From Pseudomonas bohemica (lineage in GTDB: Bacteria > Pseudomonadota > Gammaproteobacteria > Pseudomonadales > Pseudomonadaceae): a stretch of 64,000 nt of DNA. The position numbers and the translations under genes are program-made. The stretch lies in contig NZ_NKHL01000107.1 in NCBI RefSeq assembly GCF_002934685.1, positions 1 to 64,000 on the forward strand, in the 5' to 3' direction. Under the pieces are notes generated by a model. The model was not told where the DNA came from and made no database searches. It saw only the letters and a list, made by a program, of their open reading frames with translations. Positions 35,407-44,141 of the stretch are shown piece after piece. The stretch's first letter is position 1. Every line of letters starts with the position of its first letter.

Positions 35407-37077
35407 ATGACGATCGAACGCCCCTGGTACCGCTGGTATGTATTGCTTGTACTGACCGTGATCTATGCCTTCAGTTACATTGACCGGCAAATCGTGTCGA
35501 TACTTGCCCCTTACATCAAGGCCGACCTTGGTATATCCGACGCGCAACTGGGCCTGCTTTATGGCACGTCCTTTGCGCTTTTTTACTGCGTTTTCGGTAT
35601 TCCTTTGGCGCGCCTGGCCGATGGCTGGAGTCGCGTGCGGACCTTGGCCCTAGGTCTCTCCTTCTGGTCGCTGATGACCACTCTTTCCGGCGCCGCGCGG
35701 CATTTCACCGACTTGGGGCTGGCCAGAGTCGGCGTGGGCATCGGCGAGGCGAGCTCTTCACCGGCGGCGATCTCGTTACTGGGTGATTATTTCGAACCGG
35801 CCCGACGCGGGACCGTGCTGGCACTGTATTCAGTGGGTGTGTATCTGGGAGCCGGGACCTCGCTGATGATTGGCGGTTCGATCGTTACTGCCTGGCAAAG
35901 CGCGTATGGCCAGAGCGGCCTGGCGGCGCCGTTCGGGCTTTCCGGTTGGCAAGCCTCGTTCATTGGGGTCGGGCTGCCAGGGCTGTTGTTTGCCCTGGTA
36001 GTGATATTGACTATCCGTGAACCGGTTCGCGGTCGCCTCGACGCCGCCCCCGCCAGACCGACACCACATCCTTTCCGCGATGCCATTCGCGACTTGGCGG
36101 CGATGTTCCCGCCATGGAGCTGGATGCGCCTGAGGGCGAACCAGGCCGCACCAATCGAATACGTGCGCAATAGCGTCAACCTAGGGTTGGCCATCGTGAT
36201 GGTAATCGGCGCGACCTGGGCTACCAACGCCGTATTATCGACGGCTCGCAAGGCTGAACTGGGCTCGGTAGCCGGCTTTTCCATTACCAGCAACCTGGTG
36301 CAATGGCTGGCCATGGGCATTGCCTTTTACGCCTGCGCCAACTGGTTTCAATCGGCCCGGTTGGGCGACCCGGTCATCCACCGTTTGATCACCGGGTCGA
36401 AAACCTTTCGCATGCTCATGGTGGCGGGTGCCTTTCTGGCGTTCACCATGAACGCGGTCAACGGTTTTGTATTCGTCTATGCGACACGCAGCCTGGGCTT
36501 CACTTCCGAGGCAGGCCTGCACCTGGGCGTCATCGCCGTCATTGCCGGCGGACTGGGCATCGCCCTAAGCGGCTGGCTGTGCGACAAGGCCCGGCGCCGG
36601 CATCCGTCCGGCCGCCTGTACTTCGTGTGTTTTACGGTATGCAGCTTTACCGCGGCCAGCGTCGTGCAGTACGTGACCGACAGTGTCGCGGTGTTTTACG
36701 TGGCCTATTCGATCGCCACATTCTTCGTGCCCATGTGGTTCGGCCCGTTGCAGGCCACGACCCAGGACATGGTGGTGCCACGACTGCGGGGTACGGCGTT
36801 CGCCGCTTTCTCCCTGGGCCCGAATATATTTGGTCTTGGCATGGGGCCCTACTGCGTGGGGCTGATCAGCGATGCCACCGGTGACCTGCGCTTCGCGATT
36901 CTGTGTTCCCTCGCTGTCCTACCGATTACCCTTACTGCGCTACTTTATGCAGCACGCACATTGAAGCAGGCGGAAGCGCAGGCACATGAAGAAATTGCGA
37001 AGGAACCTCAGGCGATGAAAACCGCCCCCGGCACCACGTTCCCTAAGGAACTAGAAGCTCCCGGTTCTCAAGGATAA
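35407..37077 (+). CDS. MFS transporter (spinster-like)
   Basis: 556 residues, about twelve membrane helices and a long hydrophilic C-terminal tail of roughly 40 residues. SYIDRQIVSILAPYIKADLG and GIPLARLADGWSRVR are typical of the Spns-like branch that includes carriers in steroid and terpene catabolic clusters. It is in an operon with OprD copy 1 and probably imports the substrate of the left-hand pathway. Substrate not determinable. Confidence 0.85.
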   Translation: MTIERPWYRWYVLLVLTVIYAFSYIDRQIVSILAPYIKADLGISDAQLGLLYGTSFALFYCVFGIPLARLADGWSRVRTLALGLSFWSLMTTLSGAARHFTDLGLARVGVGIGEASSSPAAISLLGDYFEPARRGTVLALYSVGVYLGAGTSLMIGGSIVTAWQSAYGQSGLAAPFGLSGWQASFIGVGLPGLLFALVVILTIREPVRGRLDAAPARPTPHPFRDAIRDLAAMFPPWSWMRLRANQAAPIEYVRNSVNLGLAIVMVIGATWATNAVLSTARKAELGSVAGFSITSNLVQWLAMGIAFYACANWFQSARLGDPVIHRLITGSKTFRMLMVAGAFLAFTMNAVNGFVFVYATRSLGFTSEAGLHLGVIAVIAGGLGIALSGWLCDKARRRHPSGRLYFVCFTVCSFTAASVVQYVTDSVAVFYVAYSIATFFVPMWFGPLQATTQDMVVPRLRGTAFAAFSLGPNIFGLGMGPYCVGLISDATGDLRFAILCSLAVLPITLTALLYAARTLKQAEAQAHEEIAKEPQAMKTAPGTTFPKELEAPGSQG

Positions 37078-37578
37078 TCATGGAAAGGCCCGCGAAAATA
37101 GCTTGGCCAGATTTTTATCGGCAGGTTATCTAAGCGACTTACCGCCACCGTCGGGTAACGCTGATGGATAATGACTCATCCTGCCAATTGAAATTTGGAT
37201 GTGAGCCCTGTCAGCCTAAGCGCAACTGCGGACAGAGGGTAGCGCTGGCCAGCTGAGCATTTGACCTACGCCGGGCTTATTAGAAAATCCGATGCCAGAG
37301 TTCTGTCATCGGATTTAGCCGTCTATTCAACAGAGCCTGCTCGTCCTCGATAATCTTTCAAACTCTGACCTGAGCACCGTCACCCAAAACATCCCCGTCG
37401 AATGGATGGCATCTGTACTGGATCTCTACTACCCGGGCCACCATCAGACGACGTTGCTTCGCCATCCAGTTTTCGAGCCAAATCCTATCGTGGCCCACAA
37501 GCCGGCTTTTTAATTGCTCGAAATAACCCAGTTACGTTTTTTAGATCTCCTGGTAGCTCAGCATTGCAAGACAGCACA
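37078..37578. other. Gene-free region with one long inverted repeat
   Basis: 501 bp between two convergent MFS genes. I see no coding sequence. The only clear structure is AAATCCGATG (37285-37294) and its exact complement CATCGGATTT (37307-37316), separated by 12 bp. It lacks a clean T-run, so it is not a standard terminator. It may be a protein-binding site or part of a small RNA. Confidence 0.45.
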
Positions 37579-38799
37579 CTAGCGCTTTTCAAATACTTCA
37601 ATTCTTTCCTGCCGCAGCGAAACCCAAAACGCGAGTTGAGCCAGCGTCACCGCACCCAGCAGGACGGTAGCAGCTGATAACGCGGGATCGGAGCCTATGG
37701 AAACGAAAGAGGTGCTGATCGCCCCAGCGGTCATCTGCAAAAACCCATATAACCCTGCCGCAGAACCGGTCAAATGTGGATTGACGCTCAGCGATTTGGT
37801 CAGCGCGGAAGGACTGGTAAGTCCCAGCCCGCAGGTGAATAAAAACATCAATACCAGCACTGCTGCCAGGTTCAAATGGCCGCTGACGGTGATGGCTACC
37901 AGCAGTAACGCGCTGATCACGCTCAGCGTATTGCCCCCCAACATCAGACGATTGATGGGCACGCTGCGAATCAGTCGACCGGTCAGCGCATTACCTAACG
38001 ACATTCCGGCGATCATCAGCCCCAGATACAGACCAACTTCATGCAGCGGCCGATGAAGTTCGGTAACGAAGATGAACGGAGCAGCGGCGATGAAAGCGTA
38101 AATCGACGTGGTTGCCATACCCCCGCCCAAAGCAAAACCGACGAATCGGACAGAGCTGAACAGGCATTTGTAGTCGGTGAGCATGATTCGACCACTGAAG
38201 CGTCCGCTGGGCTTACCCGTTTCAGGCAGCAACCACCAGGTGGATATCAACGCGATTGAGCCGAGCCCGGCGAGCACCCAGAAGATCGCCCGCCATCCCA
38301 GCGTGGCGGCGATGCCGCTCCCCAGAATGGGTGCAAGCCCTGGGCCGATCATCATCATAAGGTTTAGCAGTGCGAGCCGACTGACCACGGTTTTCGAGTC
38401 GGAGGTGTCACGAACGATGGCACGGCCCAGCGCCAATCCTGCACATCCTCCCAAAGCCTGCACCAGCCGCGCTGCTACCAGCATGTGCAGGTTAGTGGTC
38501 AACGCCGCCGTGATGCCTCCCAGCAGATAGAGCGTCAATCCCAGCATCAACGCGGGCCTACGCCCCAGGGAGTCGGACAAAGGCCCGTAGATCAACTGCC
38601 CCACCGCCAGACCAATGATGTACATGCTGATGGTCATCTGCGTCTGCGCGACTGTCGCGTGCAGTTCTGCTGCTGAGTAAGGCAACGCTGGCACGAACAT
38701 ATGCATGGCCAGCGTGCCGCTCATCGTCACCAACACCAATAGCCACAACGGAGGAGAGGCCTTGCGCTCGACGGCGATATTCATTGAATCATCCAGCAT
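37579..38799 (-). CDS. Bcr/CflA-type MFS efflux protein (copy 2)
   Basis: 406 residues with about twelve membrane helices; GPLSDSLGRRP as motif A, and LVQALGGCAGLALGRAIVRD as in Bcr/CflA drug transporters. It lies 58 bp after OprD copy 2 on the same strand. Together they mirror the OprD+MFS pairing of the left cluster, although this one is an exporter type. A start at 38784 is also possible. Confidence 0.88.
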   Translation of the reverse strand: MLDDSMNIAVERKASPPLWLLVLVTMSGTLAMHMFVPALPYSAAELHATVAQTQMTISMYIIGLAVGQLIYGPLSDSLGRRPALMLGLTLYLLGGITAALTTNLHMLVAARLVQALGGCAGLALGRAIVRDTSDSKTVVSRLALLNLMMMIGPGLAPILGSGIAATLGWRAIFWVLAGLGSIALISTWWLLPETGKPSGRFSGRIMLTDYKCLFSSVRFVGFALGGGMATTSIYAFIAAAPFIFVTELHRPLHEVGLYLGLMIAGMSLGNALTGRLIRSVPINRLMLGGNTLSVISALLLVAITVSGHLNLAAVLVLMFLFTCGLGLTSPSALTKSLSVNPHLTGSAAGLYGFLQMTAGAISTSFVSIGSDPALSAATVLLGAVTLAQLAFWVSLRQERIEVFEKR

Positions 38800-38857
38800 C
38801 GTTGGACGAGCCTCCTACTGCTTGCTTTCATTAGGTTCGTAATGCCGGGCCCTATCA

Positions 38858-40258
38858 TCAAAAGATGCTGATGGGGTATTCGACGATCACCCGTACTTCA
38901 TCATGATCCGGCCAGCGTGTTCCGCTGCTCGCGCGGTGAGTGGATTGCCTGACGCGAAAGCTCAGGTTTTTTGCCTTGCCCGACTGCACAACGTAGCCCA
39001 CATCAATGTTGCGCTCCCATTCTTTATTGTTCTTGGCGTCAGGGTCGTAGGTACCGATACGCCGGTAATATGGATTGTTGCTGTGGGAGTTATCCATCCC
39101 GTCACCGCGAATATAGCGCGTCATGAACGTCAAGCCGGGCACGCCAAAGGGCGCCATGTCCAGATCGTAGCGCAGCTGCCAGGATTGTTCATTAGGTTCG
39201 CTGAATGGCACCACGGCTCCCGCGTTGCTCAGGTAAACCGCCCCACTCTGCGTGCCTTCATAGGCGGCCCAGTCGAACGGTTCATCGCCATCGATCTTCT
39301 GATACCCCACCGATATTTTGTGCGGACCAAAGCTGTAGCCGGTCATGAACGACCACGAGGTGTTATCGATTTCGCCGCCCCGGGCCTTCCCATAGTCGTG
39401 GGTGTCGAAGATGTTGAAGGCGAAGGACAACGAGGTGGTGGCCGTCAATGGCATCAGATAAGTCGCGTTACCGTAATACTGGCGCCAGATGTCTTTGAGT
39501 TGGGACCCGTACAGCACGAAACTCAGCTGGTCATTGACCTTGTAATTGCCCCCCAGGTAGTCGATGGCACGCGCCGAAGGCAACACCGTATAGTCCGTGG
39601 TGATTTCACCGTCATTGTGGCTGGAATCAGTACTGCTGGCGGCGGTAAAGTGCCCGGCCTGAATGGTCAACTTGTCGACCTCGTTGCTGATCAGGCTGAA
39701 CCCGGTGGCGGTGCTTGGCAGCAGCCGGAACTGGTTCGACGAGAACACCGGCACGTTAGGAATCTGCTCACCATACTTGAGTACCGTCTTGGAGAACTGC
39801 ATCTTGATCGCGCCGCCCAACTTGGAAAACTCTCGTTCCGGATGGCCGTCGGCGCCCCATGGTACGAGACTGGTACCGGTAGTACCGCCGCCGCCGTCGA
39901 GTTTTACGCCCACCATGGCAAACGCATCGAGACCGAATCCGACGGTGCCCTGCGTAAATCCCGAGCGGTAGTAAGTCATCAAACCCTGCGCCCATTCCGA
40001 GCGATAACCGTTGCGGTCCGAGACAGGCTTGCGCGAGTTGGCACCCAGATTGTTCGTCGCCCCATTGCGCATATCGCGATAGAAGTAAAAATTACGGTTG
40101 AGCAAATCGAGATGGCTGTCTTCGATAAAGCCTGCCGAGTCACTTTGACTCGCGGCCATGCCCAGGCCACTGGCGCAAACGCCCAGAAGCAACCCACAAA
40201 CTTGCAAACCCATCACGCGACAAGCGCGCGCGGTTTGGCGAACGTCGATCTTTTGCAT
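38858..40258 (-). CDS. OprD-family outer-membrane porin (copy 2)
   Basis: 466 residues from the ATG at 40258 (GTG at 40270 possible). Signal peptide ends near GLGMAASQSD. FIEDSHLDLLNRNFYFYRD, KYGEQIPNVPVF and a C-terminal WPDHDEVRVIVEYPISIF strand. It is closely related to copy 1 and to the partial copy at 63498. The upstream AACAACAATAA (40273-40283) is a strong Crc/Hfq-type motif. Confidence 0.93.
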   Translation of the reverse strand: MQKIDVRQTARACRVMGLQVCGLLLGVCASGLGMAASQSDSAGFIEDSHLDLLNRNFYFYRDMRNGATNNLGANSRKPVSDRNGYRSEWAQGLMTYYRSGFTQGTVGFGLDAFAMVGVKLDGGGGTTGTSLVPWGADGHPEREFSKLGGAIKMQFSKTVLKYGEQIPNVPVFSSNQFRLLPSTATGFSLISNEVDKLTIQAGHFTAASSTDSSHNDGEITTDYTVLPSARAIDYLGGNYKVNDQLSFVLYGSQLKDIWRQYYGNATYLMPLTATTSLSFAFNIFDTHDYGKARGGEIDNTSWSFMTGYSFGPHKISVGYQKIDGDEPFDWAAYEGTQSGAVYLSNAGAVVPFSEPNEQSWQLRYDLDMAPFGVPGLTFMTRYIRGDGMDNSHSNNPYYRRIGTYDPDAKNNKEWERNIDVGYVVQSGKAKNLSFRVRQSTHRASSGTRWPDHDEVRVIVEYPISIF

Positions 40259-40272
40259 GTGCTTATTCACTC

Positions 40273-40283
40273 TTATTGTTGTT
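40273..40283 (-). promoter_or_regulatory. Crc/Hfq-type motif before OprD copy 2
   Basis: Minus-strand AACAACAATAA is a perfect run of AAnAAnAAnAA just upstream of the start region. One of the best such motifs in the window. Confidence 0.45.
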
Positions 40284-40318
40284 AGAAAAAGCCTTGCACG
40301 CGATAAAACGGTTTTGCC

Positions 40319-40921
40319 TTACGCAGTGACGTTCGCAACTGAAGATGAACGCGGCAGGCACCGCGCGCCGGTCATCCCCAGGACACAGCGCCAGAGCAAC
40401 GCAATCAGATGCCGTGAGTCGACAGCGCTTTGCTCTGCCTGTACGCACATGTTGATCATTAGCCCGACGAACAATCGGGCAGTGGTAGCAACATCCTCAA
40501 TAACCATTAGGCCCTTGCGCTGGCCCGCCTGCAGCGGTGCAACCAATTCGCTGCAGTATTCATCCATGAGCATTTCCACGCGCAGACGAGCTGCCGAGTC
40601 CAACGAGCGCAAATCCCAATGCAGGATCCGTTGTTCGTCGCGACGTGCCGACTGAAAGTCCACGTACACGTCGATGAACATCTGCAATTGCTTGACCGGC
40701 GACCTCATGCCGCGCTTGCGCAATCGCCAGTGCTGCAATAAATCCTCCAGGTATTCCGCCACCACCTCGACCAGCAACTGCTGCTTGCTGCGATAGTGGG
40801 TGTAGATCGACCCCGGCTGCAGCCCGCAAGCACTGGCCAGGGCTCTGAGCGACATGCCCTCGAATCCATCGCTGGCGATCATGCGCACCGCATGGGTCCT
40901 GATCGTCTCGGTCCGGGACAT
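40319..40921 (-). CDS. TetR-family regulator
   Basis: 200 residues from the ATG at 40921, with AAGGAG 6 bp upstream. The N-terminal helix-turn-helix reads MSLRALASACGLQPGSIYTHY (about 23-43). The C-terminal ligand domain is not recognised. It lies 51 bp after the FAA hydrolase and 60 bp before OprD copy 2, all on one strand, so it may be co-transcribed and sense a pathway intermediate. I see no obvious TetR operator. Confidence 0.88.
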   Translation of the reverse strand: MSRTETIRTHAVRMIASDGFEGMSLRALASACGLQPGSIYTHYRSKQQLLVEVVAEYLEDLLQHWRLRKRGMRSPVKQLQMFIDVYVDFQSARRDEQRILHWDLRSLDSAARLRVEMLMDEYCSELVAPLQAGQRKGLMVIEDVATTARLFVGLMINMCVQAEQSAVDSRHLIALLWRCVLGMTGARCLPRSSSVANVTA

Positions 40922-40972
40922 CAATGGCTCCTTGTTGCGCTGACGATCACGGCCAGGCTCACGGATGTAATC

Positions 40973-41857
40973 TCAGTAGGCGCGGGGTGCGCGGGCATCG
41001 GCCTGGATCACGCTCAGGGACATTTCACCGATGGACTCAATGGCGATCCTGACCCGATCACCGGGCGCAAACGGACCTACTCCTTCAGGTGTGCCGGTGG
41101 CGATCACGTCGCCAGGGTTGAGGGTCAATACCGAGGAGATCAATTCGATCAATTCGGGAATGTCGACAATCATGTCCTTGGTGTTGGCGTCCTGTTTAAG
41201 CTCGTCGTTGACCCACAGACGGTTACTCAGATTCTGCGGATCAGGAACTTCGTCCGCCGTCACCAGATACGGCCCCAGGGGCGTGAACGTGGCGAACGAC
41301 TTGCGCATGGAGCGCTCCTCTTCGGCCACGCCAGGCTCGATGCGCATGGTGGCGTCGATCAGGCAGCTGTAACCGAACACGTACTGCATCGCCTCAGCCC
41401 TTGGGACGTTGCGCGCGCGCTTGCCAATGATCACGGCCAGTTCCGACTCATGATCGAAGCGACGATCGGAACCATGGGGCAGGATGATGTTGCTCCCCGC
41501 CCCTACCAGCGAACCTGGCGCTTTAAGAAAGAACCCCTGCTCGCGAGCCGTACGCCCCTTGCTGACCGAACGCACGCCCAGTTCACCGACATGCTTGCGG
41601 TAGTTGGCCGGCGCGGCGAAAACGTGCGACGGATAAGGACTTGGCGGCATCAATTGAACGTCGGCCAACGCCTGTGGCCGGGTGTCGCGTTGCAAGGCCT
41701 GAACCTGCTCACGGACCTCCTGCCAATGACGGATCAACCAGTTCATGCGCTGTTCAGGCATGTCGTCCAGCGCAGCAGGCACCACCGCCGTAATGTCGAA
41801 CACTTGGTCATCCGCGATGACACCCAATCGATACTCACCGAACACTGCCAGCTTCAT
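40973..41857 (-). CDS. Fumarylacetoacetate hydrolase-family protein (copy 2)
   Basis: 294 residues from MKLAVFGEYRLGVI. The start ATG overlaps the cupin stop by one base (TAATG), so translation is coupled. Acidic metal ligands in FDHESELAVIIGKRAR, YVFGYSCLIDA, and GDVIATGTPEGVGP. Paralogue of the copy at 30944 and likewise paired with a gentisate-type dioxygenase. Confidence 0.93.
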   Translation of the reverse strand: MKLAVFGEYRLGVIADDQVFDITAVVPAALDDMPEQRMNWLIRHWQEVREQVQALQRDTRPQALADVQLMPPSPYPSHVFAAPANYRKHVGELGVRSVSKGRTAREQGFFLKAPGSLVGAGSNIILPHGSDRRFDHESELAVIIGKRARNVPRAEAMQYVFGYSCLIDATMRIEPGVAEEERSMRKSFATFTPLGPYLVTADEVPDPQNLSNRLWVNDELKQDANTKDMIVDIPELIELISSVLTLNPGDVIATGTPEGVGPFAPGDRVRIAIESIGEMSLSVIQADARAPRAY

Positions 41858-42963
41858 TATTGTGTCGCTCCCATGATTTGACGGCCTTCGCCCTGCTCCA
41901 GCCCTTCTTCTCGGTAATACCCCAGTGCTTTCATGGCCGGCGTATCGTCGACCTCGAACAGCACCGCTTCCTGGGCGGTTTGATTGTTGTGTTGGTGCCA
42001 GGACCACGGCGCGATAGCCAGGAAGTCACCCGGTGCCCAGTCATACTGCTGTCCATCAACGATGGTCGTGCCATGTCCGCGCAGCACGCAGTACAGCTTG
42101 CTGCCGGTGTGCCGCCGAGGCTGTCCTTGGAATCCGGGACGCAGCTTGAGCAGGCTCATACCCATGGTTTTCATCGCCGAACCACCGTTCACCGGATCCT
42201 GGTATTCAAGGACCACGTCCTCGTAAGGATCGGTCTCCAACCCTTCGGCCAGCGTAAGCGCCGCTTGCGCCTGCTGCCGCGGGTACACCAGCAACGGGTT
42301 GATGGTCGTAGACCGGGCCGCGCGCGGACTGCGCATGATGCCGCTGCCAAACGCACGCCAGGAGTGCTCAGGGACCGCGCCGACGGGCTGCATCTGTTGG
42401 TCATAGGGTTCGAAAAAGGTGGCGTGCAGCGAACGTGAAAGGCTGATGTCCAGCACATCGAGCCAGATCATCGGCTCATCGCCATGATGCACATGGTCGT
42501 GCCAGGCCATACTCGGCGTCAGAACCAGATCCCCCTCGTGCATCGAATACATCTCGCCATCCACGGTGGTGGTGCAGCCGCTGCCCTTGAGAATGAAACG
42601 AAAAGCGTTGGCCGTGTGGCGATGCGCCTCGGCGACTTCGCCCGGCAGGATGTATTGGATCGATGCCCAGAACGTGTGGGTGGTGCCGAACGGTAATCCG
42701 GGGTTGGCCAGGCGCAGCGTCCGGCGCTGTCCGCCTGAGCCAATGGCAATCGCCTGCCCCACGCGCTCCAGCAACGGTTCCAGATCCGTCCAGCGCCAAT
42801 GCACGGTTCGCATCTCGGAGCGAGGTTCGCGAGTGAACAGCGGCGGGTCGTCAGGCTGGTGAATACGGCAGTCAAAACGCGCCAGGTCCTCTTTCAACGC
42901 TTTGCGTGCCTGACCATCGACCATGGAGGATTCAGTAGTGGATCCGGTTGCGGGTGCGCTCAT
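41857..42963 (-). CDS. Gentisate 1,2-dioxygenase-like bicupin (copy 2)
   Basis: 368 residues from the ATG at 42963 (AAAAGGA upstream; GTG at 42984 less likely). Both cupins are complete: AEAHRHTANAFRF and HDHVHH in the first, RRHTGSKLY and WSWHQHNN in the second. It is longer than copy 1 and closer to normal gentisate dioxygenases. AACAATA directly before the ATG is a Crc/Hfq-type motif. The promoter has a perfect TATAAT overlapped by a GntR-type palindrome. Confidence 0.92.
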   Translation of the reverse strand: MSAPATGSTTESSMVDGQARKALKEDLARFDCRIHQPDDPPLFTREPRSEMRTVHWRWTDLEPLLERVGQAIAIGSGGQRRTLRLANPGLPFGTTHTFWASIQYILPGEVAEAHRHTANAFRFILKGSGCTTTVDGEMYSMHEGDLVLTPSMAWHDHVHHGDEPMIWLDVLDISLSRSLHATFFEPYDQQMQPVGAVPEHSWRAFGSGIMRSPRAARSTTINPLLVYPRQQAQAALTLAEGLETDPYEDVVLEYQDPVNGGSAMKTMGMSLLKLRPGFQGQPRRHTGSKLYCVLRGHGTTIVDGQQYDWAPGDFLAIAPWSWHQHNNQTAQEAVLFEVDDTPAMKALGYYREEGLEQGEGRQIMGATQ

Positions 42964-42970
42964 TATTGTT
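42961..42970 (-). promoter_or_regulatory. Crc/Hfq-type motif at the cupin start
   Basis: Minus-strand AACAATAATG includes the start codon of the bicupin at 42963. Matches AAnAAnA. Confidence 0.4.
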
Positions 42971-42988
42971 ATCCTTTTATTCACTTGT

Positions 42989-43029
42989 AAAAGGTTGAAC
43001 CATTATAAAAAGGCCGACAGATCATGCAA
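42989..43029 (-). promoter_or_regulatory. Promoter and GntR-type operator of the cupin-FAAH operon
   Basis: On the minus strand: TTGCAT (43029-43024), 16-bp spacer, TATAAT (43007-43002). The palindrome TAATGGTTCAACCTTTT (43005-42989) overlaps the -10. Its core GGTTCAACC is an exact dyad and matches the site before the MFS gene at 56726. Repression by the GntR protein at 55775 is inferred. Confidence 0.6.
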
Positions 43030-43055
43030 GGCCCTTTCAGAAATATTCGAATTTT

Positions 43056-44141
43056 TTAGCTGCGTAGCCGATACCAGCAGACGCCCTGATCATCGGAATT
43101 CACGCTGAGTTCGCCGCGGTGCAGCAAAAGGTTCAGGTGCGAGGTCGCTTCGCCGGTGGCCATGCGGTACTGCGCCGGATTGCTTTGATCAATCGGTCGG
43201 TGGAACAGCACTTCGAACAGGTCGATCACCCGCGCGGGAGTTCGCAGGGCCTTGCGCAGGTCGGCAAGCCCCTGCCCCACGGATTCACGCAACGCTTCGA
43301 TACGCGGATGAAGGCCATGGAAGCATTCGTTGTGCGAGGGCAGCACCATCACCTCATCTGGCACCTGCAAGGCAATACGCCCCAGTGAGCTGTACCAGTC
43401 ATCCAACGGATTGGCGTCCGGCTCGTAGGGATAGGTCGATACGTTCGAGGAGATCCGTGGCAGCACCTGGTCGCCCGAGATGTACAACTTGAGGTCGGCG
43501 CAATAAAGCGAAGCGTGTTCGGGCGAATGGCCGCCCGTCAGCAGAATCTTCCACTGATGCCCACCTATCGCGATGTGTTCACCGTCGCGAAGGCGGCGGT
43601 AGCTGCTTGGCAAGGGGTGAAACTTGCGTACATATTTGGCCGCGCCCGCGGCGAAGGCGTCGATGGCCTGGTCATTCCAGCCCGCTCGTACGTAGAACTG
43701 CCGCCAGGCGTGTGGCAACGGTTGATTGGCGTCGGCTAGGGTCAACCGCGCCTGCAGATATTCCTGCCGCGCCATCCACAACGAACAGCCGAAACGCTCG
43801 CTGAACCAGCCCGCCATGCCGACATGATCGACATGCATGTGGGTGACAATTACGCGCTTTATAGGGCGTGCGTCGGGCCAGTTATCCAGAAGGCTCTGCC
43901 AGCTTTCGATGCTGGCACCGGAGTACACGCCGGTGTCCACCAACGTCCAGCCATCATCGTCCTCCAGCGCCCACAAATTGATGTGATCGAGCACGAACGG
44001 CAGTGGCATACGAATCCAGTAAACGCCCGGCGCGACTTGCCGCATCTGCCCTGGCACCGGTAACTGAGCAAACGGATAGCTCAGGCCCTGAGCGATGGAG
44101 CGCTCACGGTCACGCTGCCATTTTTCAAGCGCGGCGCTCAC
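43056..44141 (-). CDS. Metallo-beta-lactamase-fold hydrolase
   Basis: 361 residues. THMHVDHVG (HxHxDH), GGHSPEH and SGDQVL give the binuclear metal ligands. The start is GTG at 44141, overlapping the ligase stop by 4 bp (GTGA) with GGGAG upstream; an earlier GTG at 44162 is less likely. It lies between a CoA ligase and ring-cleavage genes. A role as CoA-thioester hydrolase or lactonase is possible. No equivalent gene is seen in the left cluster. Confidence 0.88.
   Translation of the reverse strand: MSAALEKWQRDRERSIAQGLSYPFAQLPVPGQMRQVAPGVYWIRMPLPFVLDHINLWALEDDDGWTLVDTGVYSGASIESWQSLLDNWPDARPIKRVIVTHMHVDHVGMAGWFSERFGCSLWMARQEYLQARLTLADANQPLPHAWRQFYVRAGWNDQAIDAFAAGAAKYVRKFHPLPSSYRRLRDGEHIAIGGHQWKILLTGGHSPEHASLYCADLKLYISGDQVLPRISSNVSTYPYEPDANPLDDWYSSLGRIALQVPDEVMVLPSHNECFHGLHPRIEALRESVGQGLADLRKALRTPARVIDLFEVLFHRPIDQSNPAQYRMATGEATSHLNLLLHRGELSVNSDDQGVCWYRLRS

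Noticed and set aside
37285..37316. Intrinsic terminator between the convergent MFS genes
   Set aside because: The 12-base loop, AT-rich stem and absent T-run do not fit, and it is about 200-260 bp from either gene end.
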